Shown in pieces: positions 5,535 to 9,405 of a DNA stretch of 9,405 nt (the stretch's first letter is position 1; each line of letters starts with the position of its first letter). A model generated the notes under the pieces. It had not been told where the DNA came from and searched no databases. It saw only the letters and a program-made list of their open reading frames with translations. The position numbers were made by a program, and so were the translations under genes. The stretch is from positions 1-9,405 of the forward strand of contig DOKQ01000053.1 of NCBI GenBank assembly GCA_003510215.1, read 5' to 3'. Source of the stretch: Erysipelotrichaceae bacterium (GTDB taxonomy: Bacteria > Bacillota_I > Bacilli_A > Erysipelotrichales > Erysipelotrichaceae).

Positions 5535-7445
5535 CTAATTCTTATTAATCAAAGAAATGAATCGATCATAATCAGGTGAAGCAATCACTTTCTTAATATC
5601 CTCTGGATTAATCAGAAATTGAGCACTTTTCTCAAAGAATTCTTCAAGATCTGATTCTTCATTGGCACCATAACTTAATAGAAAGACTAATTGAACACGC
5701 TTTTGACTCCAAATAATTGGTTTCTTCAGTATAGCCACCGATACCACAGTATCCTGGCTAAAGGACTGATTCGGGTGTGGAATCGCAATTTCATTCCCGA
5801 ATTCCGTTGGCGCATAGGATTCACGAAGCATGACTGATTCATATAGTCCTGATGGCAAGTCATAGGCTTCGCTTAATCGTTGACACATCATTTGAAGTAT
5901 CTCTTCTTTCGAAGACACTAGAACATCACTGAAGAATAATCGGCGATCAAAGTACTTTGCAATACTTGATTCTGAATGCTCCATTTGATGTCTGATTAGC
6001 GAAATATCTTCCTCATCAAGTAAACTGGAAATTTGGATAATCGGAACTTGAGTTTTCACCTGAATCGGAATGGTTGTTACAATTAAATCCACATCCTCAA
6101 TCTTTCCATGATAAAGACTCATCGCATCAATTGTTTTCAGTGACTCAATGTATCCATCAAATTCCTTTGTAAACCGATATTGAAGTAACTTCGCAGTTCC
6201 CTTTCCGGTTGAACAGACCAGAAGTATTCTCTTCTTTGACGCTGGGGTCGCAAGTCGTTCGAGCGCAACATAGAAGTGAAGTGCAAAATAAGCAACTTCA
6301 TCATCCGATAGATTTGTCTGATACTTTTCTTCAATTACTGCCGTTGCCACAGCTGCAACAATAAAGGAGCGCTTGTGCTTTTTGATTTCTTCAAGTAATG
6401 GATTTTTCAGAGTTAATCGATAGCGAATACGTTTTAATAACGGATTAAGATGTAATCCAAGCGCAATTCGTAATTCTAAGTCTTTGGACAAATCAATGCT
6501 CAAATCTTTCTTAACTCGCAAAATCATTTGAGAAACAATTTCATCGATATCTGATGTAATTACTTGACCAATCTCATCACTTTCAAAAATTCTTTTTCCA
6601 GCAAGATGCATACAGACATACCCTTTTTCATCTTCGGGAATCTCGATGTGCATATGACCAGCCAACTGCTCAACAATATCATGCGCTATGATATACTCAC
6701 TACTTCCTTGAAGGGTCTTAAGTGTCTGCTCATCCATTCGAATGGACTCCTGAATTTTAATTCGCTCAAGTGCCACGAACAGATGAACCACCAGATTTTT
6801 AAACACCAGATCACTTGTCATATACCCGTGTTTTGTGAAGACTTCCAGTACGATGGATTTTATCTGACTCGTTGCATCATCATTTGACGAAAGTACCAGA
6901 TGCAAATTTGAACTTTTCGCCGAGTCCATCGTGCCAAACACATTGGCTATACATAAACGGATTGACATTTCCGGACCCGTAATTTTCAGTCCGTAATGTG
7001 GCTTGCTCTCAAGGGTCAGATGATATTCTTCCAGTTTACTTCGGACCAAAGTTAAATCCTGGCTGAGCTGCGATTTTGATATTCCTATCAAATCGCACAG
7101 TTCTTCTGTCTTGATGTATTCTCTGTTCCTTAATAGCATTTTTAGAATAGCCTCTGCTCGAGTTTCCTTTAATGTATAGTCATCTTGAACATACGCATAA
7201 CTAAGCCACTCATCTGACACAAACTCCTTGAAAGCTTCCAAATCCACGATTTCAAATCGATAACCATGACCGGCTTTGGAATCGATACGTCCACCTGAAG
7301 ATTGGAAAATCCGTTCGATTTCCTTAATCTCATTACGAATGGTCTTTGAGCTAACATTTAGTTCTGTCGCAAGTTCTTCACTCGAAATGTAGTGAAAGGA
7401 TTCATTCAAGCGATCAAATATCTTTTTGATACGTGTCTCTTTCAT
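5535..7445 (-). CDS. PRD-containing transcriptional regulator, LicR/MtlR type (HTH-HTH-PRD-PRD-EIIB-EIIA)
   Basis: This 636-residue regulator activates a PTS operon in response to sugar supply. Domains in order: HTH_11 (about 5-65, with SSEELATELNVSSKTIRNEI), a second Mga-like HTH (95-165), PRD1 (about 190-290; H221 and H280), PRD2 (300-400; H332 and H390), an EIIB-like domain (405-490; C411 in LLVCSTGKG) and a fructose/mannitol-type EIIA domain (500-634; H557 in NEIAIPHP). All four PRD histidines and both PTS residues are kept, so every known phosphorylation input is possible: HPr on the PRDs as activation under low glucose, and IIA/IIB as inactivation without inducer. It is the first gene of the operon it presumably controls, unlike BglG-type antiterminators, which bind RNA and lack the DNA-binding HTHs. 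The ATG at 7445 follows GAGGA by 5 bases, a weaker site than those of its neighbours, which would keep its level low. Function assignment is firm; the sugar is inferred from neighbours. Confidence 0.93.
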   Translation of the reverse strand: MKETRIKKIFDRLNESFHYISSEELATELNVSSKTIRNEIKEIERIFQSSGGRIDSKAGHGYRFEIVDLEAFKEFVSDEWLSYAYVQDDYTLKETRAEAILKMLLRNREYIKTEELCDLIGISKSQLSQDLTLVRSKLEEYHLTLESKPHYGLKITGPEMSIRLCIANVFGTMDSAKSSNLHLVLSSNDDATSQIKSIVLEVFTKHGYMTSDLVFKNLVVHLFVALERIKIQESIRMDEQTLKTLQGSSEYIIAHDIVEQLAGHMHIEIPEDEKGYVCMHLAGKRIFESDEIGQVITSDIDEIVSQMILRVKKDLSIDLSKDLELRIALGLHLNPLLKRIRYRLTLKNPLLEEIKKHKRSFIVAAVATAVIEEKYQTNLSDDEVAYFALHFYVALERLATPASKKRILLVCSTGKGTAKLLQYRFTKEFDGYIESLKTIDAMSLYHGKIEDVDLIVTTIPIQVKTQVPIIQISSLLDEEDISLIRHQMEHSESSIAKYFDRRLFFSDVLVSSKEEILQMMCQRLSEAYDLPSGLYESVMLRESYAPTEFGNEIAIPHPNQSFSQDTVVSVAILKKPIIWSQKRVQLVFLLSYGANEESDLEEFFEKSAQFLINPEDIKKVIASPDYDRFISLINKN

Positions 7446-7462
7446 GTTGTTCCTCGCTTTCT

Positions 7463-7490
7463 ATTATAAATGCTCGAAATGTTTATTCAA
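7463..7490 (-). promoter_or_regulatory. Proximal promoter (P2) of the PTS operon
   Basis: On the minus strand TTGAAT (7490-7485), 16 bases and a perfect TATAAT (7468-7463) form a good sigma-A site. The start would lie near 7456, leaving only about 11 leader bases and placing the weak ribosome binding site at the very 5' end. A 5-bp dyad (CTCGA 7495-7491, TCGAG 7477-7473) encloses the -35 box. Confidence 0.55.
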
Positions 7491-7498
7491 TCGAGTCT

Positions 7499-7520
7499 AT
7501 TTCCACATCAATGTGGAAAT
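7499..7520. promoter_or_regulatory. Perfect 22-bp palindrome, candidate operator of the PRD regulator
   Basis: ATTTCCACAT and ATGTGGAAAT are exact reverse complements separated by two bases. The centre (7509-7510) is near -53 from the P2 start, where activators of the LicR/MtlR family commonly bind. In a transcript from P1 the same sequence would fold as a hairpin with a 9-bp stem and a 4-base loop; no T-run follows, so it is not a terminator. Confidence 0.6.
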
Positions 7521-7538
7521 TATGGGATATTATGGGAT
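7519..7538. repeat. Tandem pair of a 10-bp repeat in the PTS control region
   Basis: ATTATGGGAT occurs twice in direct succession on the plus strand (7519-7528 and 7529-7538). The unit equals about one helical turn and abuts the 22-bp palindrome. It could be a protein site or a slippage-prone repeat. Confidence 0.7.
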
Positions 7539-7544
7539 AAATAC

Positions 7545-7553
7545 ATTATATCA
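7545..7553 (-). promoter_or_regulatory. Distal extended -10 promoter (P1) of the PTS operon
   Basis: On the minus strand TGATATAAT (7553-7545) is an extended -10 element with a perfect TATAAT. No good -35 box is seen 16-18 bases upstream, so activator dependence is plausible. It would give a leader of about 93 bases that contains the tandem repeat and the 22-bp palindrome. Confidence 0.5.
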
Positions 7554-7567
7554 GTTAAGCGGTTACA
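7554..7567 (-). promoter_or_regulatory. Catabolite-responsive element (cre)-like site
   Basis: TGTAACCGCTTAAC on the minus strand agrees with the CcpA cre consensus TGWAANCGNTNWCA at the first 12 of 14 positions. It lies directly upstream of the P1 -10 box, where CcpA binding would block polymerase. It also sits in a wider dyad (TCAGT 7571-7567, ACTGA 7555-7551). A catabolite-repressed PTS operon is just where such a site is expected. Confidence 0.5.
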
Positions 7568-7598
7568 CTGACATGTCATCTTTTGACATCTCTTGCAT

Positions 7599-7620
7599 AA
7601 AAAAGACGGATATCTCCGCC
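7599..7620 (-). terminator. Rho-independent terminator after the C39-like peptidase gene
   Basis: On the minus strand GGCGGA, a GATA loop and TCCGTC form a 6-bp stem (one G-U pair), followed by six T. It begins 3 bases after the stop of the peptidase gene and isolates that unit from the PTS operon. Confidence 0.82.
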
Positions 7621-7622
7621 TG

Positions 7623-8216
7623 TTATTTATCACTTATGTAAAGCATGCCCGCTCTTTTCCGATTCATCATATACCAGGCAGACAAATCAATCCTTTTTAT
7701 TTCACCATTGTCCACAAACTCAATCATTGGAAATTCATCTTTGTAATAAATTCCTACAATTAATACCCAATGCCAGCTTTCCAAAGAATCCTGAAAGCCA
7801 TTGTGCAGATTTAGAAAAGCTATTGGCTTATCCAAAGACAACCCTTCGTAAATGAAGTTTACGATGGATTCAAAATCTGTCTTAGGTTTTGAGTGAATGT
7901 TCAGCATGTTAACCTCTACGGACACTTTGCGTTTGAGTCCTTGAGTAAATAAATCCAACGTATGAACACCTCTGAATCCAGGAGTAATATACTCAAACAT
8001 ATCATTCATTTGTTGCAAAGCCACCTGTTTTGAACTGAATGATTGACGGTTTATGTACATCATCATCGTTGTAGCTACTGTCGGCCCGCACCCTGACCAC
8101 TGCTGAATCTTCTTTCCGTACCATTGCTGATTACATCCGACACTCACATTTCCATGTTCATCCAATGGGATATTTAGGACATCCAAGTGTGTCAATTTAC
8201 ATTTTTGTCGCAACAC
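7623..8216 (-). CDS. C39-like papain-fold cysteine peptidase, function unknown
   Basis: This 197-residue protein carries the marks of the peptidase C39-like (C39_2) family: QQWSGCGPTVATT with candidate nucleophile C43 and nearby Q38/Q39 for the oxyanion hole, then SWHWVLIVG with H149, then EFVDNGEIKRID with D169 or N170 as the third catalytic residue. No signal peptide or membrane segment is visible, so it is predicted cytoplasmic, unlike many members, which are secreted or fused to ABC exporters; no exporter gene adjoins it. The start is GTG at 8216, 7 bases after GAGGTG and 2 bases after the stop of the upstream membrane protein gene, so the two are surely co-transcribed and probably coupled. 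Substrate is unknown. It could equally be a peptidase acting on the neighbour protein, an amidase or isopeptidase, or an inactive papain-fold protein. The family call is good; the role is open. Confidence 0.75.
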   Translation of the reverse strand: MLRQKCKLTHLDVLNIPLDEHGNVSVGCNQQWYGKKIQQWSGCGPTVATTMMMYINRQSFSSKQVALQQMNDMFEYITPGFRGVHTLDLFTQGLKRKVSVEVNMLNIHSKPKTDFESIVNFIYEGLSLDKPIAFLNLHNGFQDSLESWHWVLIVGIYYKDEFPMIEFVDNGEIKRIDLSAWYMMNRKRAGMLYISDK

Positions 8217-8218
8217 GT

Positions 8219-9331
8219 CTATTCACCTCGGTTTTCACGAATATAATATTCATCAATGGCACTGACCTTTAATGTACCAATCTTCAATCCTTCACCTGTG
8301 GCACATGCCTGAAACTTTTGAAGTGGCGTTGTGTAGTAAAATGTCACAACCGGCACAATCATTGATTGATGAATGGAGGTGTCAATGGTCAATTCCATGT
8401 TTAGCACTTCAATAAATTGCAAATCTTCGACAGTAATCAAGGTGGAGTAAAACATCCCTTTTCGTAACTTCTCAATAACTTCTTCCATTTGTAAAAGTGG
8501 ATACATACCCATGATATCACCATAATCACCAGGTATCGTAAATCCTACAACTGCCTGATCGAAACTTGAGTAGGTTAGTTCAATCGATTGACTCGTCAAA
8601 TCATCTAATGTTGTTTCTTCCAAACGATTCATTAGTTGATATGATTCAACTCTTTCGTCAAAAATGTCATACTCTATTTTTGAGATAACTACCACCGGAT
8701 CTTCAAAATTAAATAGATTCATGATTGTGGACTCAAATAAAACCTCTTCGATTCCTTGAATCAAGGATTGTTCCTTTTGAACCCAAAGATAACTTTCTTC
8801 ATTCATAAATCGTACGTGTGTTGTTTTATCCTGATAGACTTGAACAAAAACCTCATCACTCACACAGCTTACATAATTCGAAAATATCATCAGATCAATT
8901 GAATCCTCTTTATTCACCCATTCACACTCTACATTTTCACCTTCAAAATAGGTTTGATAATCCATGGCTCTCTGTTGCATCTGCTCAAAGGATAGTTCTA
9001 TTTTTTTAAAGACAGGTACTCTTAAACCTGCTTCCCATGTAGTTAAAGAAGGCGTTGCTACTATGAGCTCATCGATAGATTTTATCAGAAATACCTGATT
9101 AGACAAATAATTGAAGAGATCCTCATAGTCAAATAGAACAGATGGAAGTGATGTGTCCAGCATCGTATATTTAAAGTCATCAAGTATAGGTCGTTGAATA
9201 TCAATCACCTTAGGTTCATCTTGTGGAGGCTGGTTGGACGATCTTTGTTGAAGAAAAACACCCAATGCAAAAAGAACAAGTAGACTTGCCATAGCTATAA
9301 TCATCCATTTTCTTTGAGTCTGTTCGTTCAT
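8219..9331 (-). CDS. Hypothetical membrane-anchored extracytoplasmic protein
   Basis: I do not recognise this 370-residue protein. It has one hydrophobic segment (about residues 9-27, MIIAMASLLVLFALGVFL) after a short basic N-terminus (R7, K8), so the N-terminus should be inside and the remainder outside. There is no lipobox cysteine, so it is an uncleaved anchor rather than a lipoprotein. A proline-rich linker (about 34-41) leads to an acidic, beta-rich domain. Two cysteines in the middle (in VECEW and YVSCVS) are close enough to form a disulfide, and a third lies near the C-terminus (QACATGEG). The ATG at 9331 is chosen because GGTGAT, part of the extended Shine-Dalgarno sequence, lies 4 bases before it. 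An in-frame GTG at 9346 has no such site and lies about at the expected transcription start. The gene is followed by a C39-like peptidase gene with only 2 bases between them. A YycH/YycI-like regulator of a sensor kinase came to mind from the layout alone, but no sequence feature supports it. Confidence 0.75.
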   Translation of the reverse strand: MNEQTQRKWMIIAMASLLVLFALGVFLQQRSSNQPPQDEPKVIDIQRPILDDFKYTMLDTSLPSVLFDYEDLFNYLSNQVFLIKSIDELIVATPSLTTWEAGLRVPVFKKIELSFEQMQQRAMDYQTYFEGENVECEWVNKEDSIDLMIFSNYVSCVSDEVFVQVYQDKTTHVRFMNEESYLWVQKEQSLIQGIEEVLFESTIMNLFNFEDPVVVISKIEYDIFDERVESYQLMNRLEETTLDDLTSQSIELTYSSFDQAVVGFTIPGDYGDIMGMYPLLQMEEVIEKLRKGMFYSTLITVEDLQFIEVLNMELTIDTSIHQSMIVPVVTFYYTTPLQKFQACATGEGLKIGTLKVSAIDEYYIRENRGE

Positions 9332-9348
9332 TTTTATCACCCACACTG

Positions 9349-9359
9349 ATTATATCACA
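9349..9359 (-). promoter_or_regulatory. Extended -10 promoter of the membrane protein/C39 peptidase operon
   Basis: On the minus strand TGTGATATAAT (9359-9349) is a full TRTGN extended -10 element with perfect TATAAT. No clear -35 is present. The start would be near 9342, giving a leader of about 11 bases. It shows that this pair is a unit of its own rather than the tail of a longer operon. Confidence 0.6.
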
Positions 9360-9367
9360 TTAAAAAC

Positions 9368-9394
9368 CAAGATAAAAATGTCATACAAGATAAA
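9368..9394. repeat. Two 9-bp direct repeats upstream of the membrane protein promoter
   Basis: CAAGATAAA occurs at 9368-9376 and 9386-9394 on the plus strand, 18 bases apart, just upstream of the extended -10 promoter where the -35 box would lie. Direct repeats here are typical of response-regulator sites, but 18 bp is not a usual spacing and the window ends soon after. Confidence 0.4.
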
Positions 9395-9405
9395 GTCCAT
9401 ATAAT

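Noticed and set aside
6564..6887. 107-codon plus-strand open frame opposite the PRD regulator
   Set aside because: It lies entirely opposite the well-supported PRD1 domain coding region, with no start signal and no family features.
7446..7622. RNA antiterminator (RAT)/terminator system as in BglG-controlled operons
   Set aside because: The regulator has two helix-turn-helix domains and no RNA-binding CAT domain, and the 22-bp palindrome is not followed by a T-run, so DNA-level activation fits better.
7426..7641. Open frame of 71 codons on the plus strand across the PTS control region
   Set aside because: It runs through the promoters, palindrome and terminator of the minus-strand genes, has no ribosome binding site I can see, and its translation resembles no protein family.
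8818..9009. 63-codon plus-strand open frame opposite the membrane protein gene
   Set aside because: It is antisense to a longer frame that has a promoter and ribosome binding site; composition (His, Ser and Leu rich) is typical of an antisense shadow.

Overview
The window suggests a low-GC Gram-positive bacterium (Bacillota). The reasons are the AT-rich base composition, strong AGGAGG-type ribosome binding sites before almost every gene, TATAAT-type promoters, short GC stems followed by T-runs as terminators, and a lactose/cellobiose-family PTS with a multidomain PRD regulator. I cannot name the genus; a member of the Erysipelotrichia or a related lineage is only a guess. All nine genes lie on the minus strand, so transcription runs from high to low coordinates. 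No stretch without a gene exceeds 300 bases, and I see no RNA gene, insertion sequence or CRISPR array.

From the right, an extended -10 promoter (9349-9359) drives two genes I cannot assign to a pathway: a protein with one N-terminal membrane anchor (8219-9331) and a C39-like papain-fold cysteine peptidase (7623-8216). They end at a terminator (7599-7620). A 177-base control region (7446-7622) follows, unusually rich in dyads and repeats. It leads into a five-gene beta-glucoside operon: a LicR/MtlR-type regulator (5535-7445), PTS IIA (5188-5517), IIB (4878-5186), IIC (3580-4857) and a GH1 6-phospho-beta-glucosidase (2094-3506). IIC with IIA/IIB imports and phosphorylates a disaccharide such as cellobiose, the GH1 enzyme cleaves the phosphorylated product, and the regulator senses PTS phosphorylation. 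A hairpin separates IIC from the hydrolase, and a terminator (2051-2077) closes the operon.

Next is a single-gene unit for an L-lactate dehydrogenase-like enzyme (1050-1991). It keeps the catalytic residues but has proline at the substrate-specificity position. Its terminator overlaps its stop codon. The last unit starts from a good promoter surrounded by dyads. It encodes a stand-alone B12-binding protein of the CarH/AerR type without a DNA-binding domain (296-925). This overlaps by one base the start of a MacB/LolC-type ABC exporter permease (1-296) that runs off the window.

The most interesting part is this last pair: a possible cobalamin- or light-responsive sensor made together with an ABC transporter. 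The regulatory region of the PTS operon and the unexplained membrane protein/C39 peptidase pair come next.
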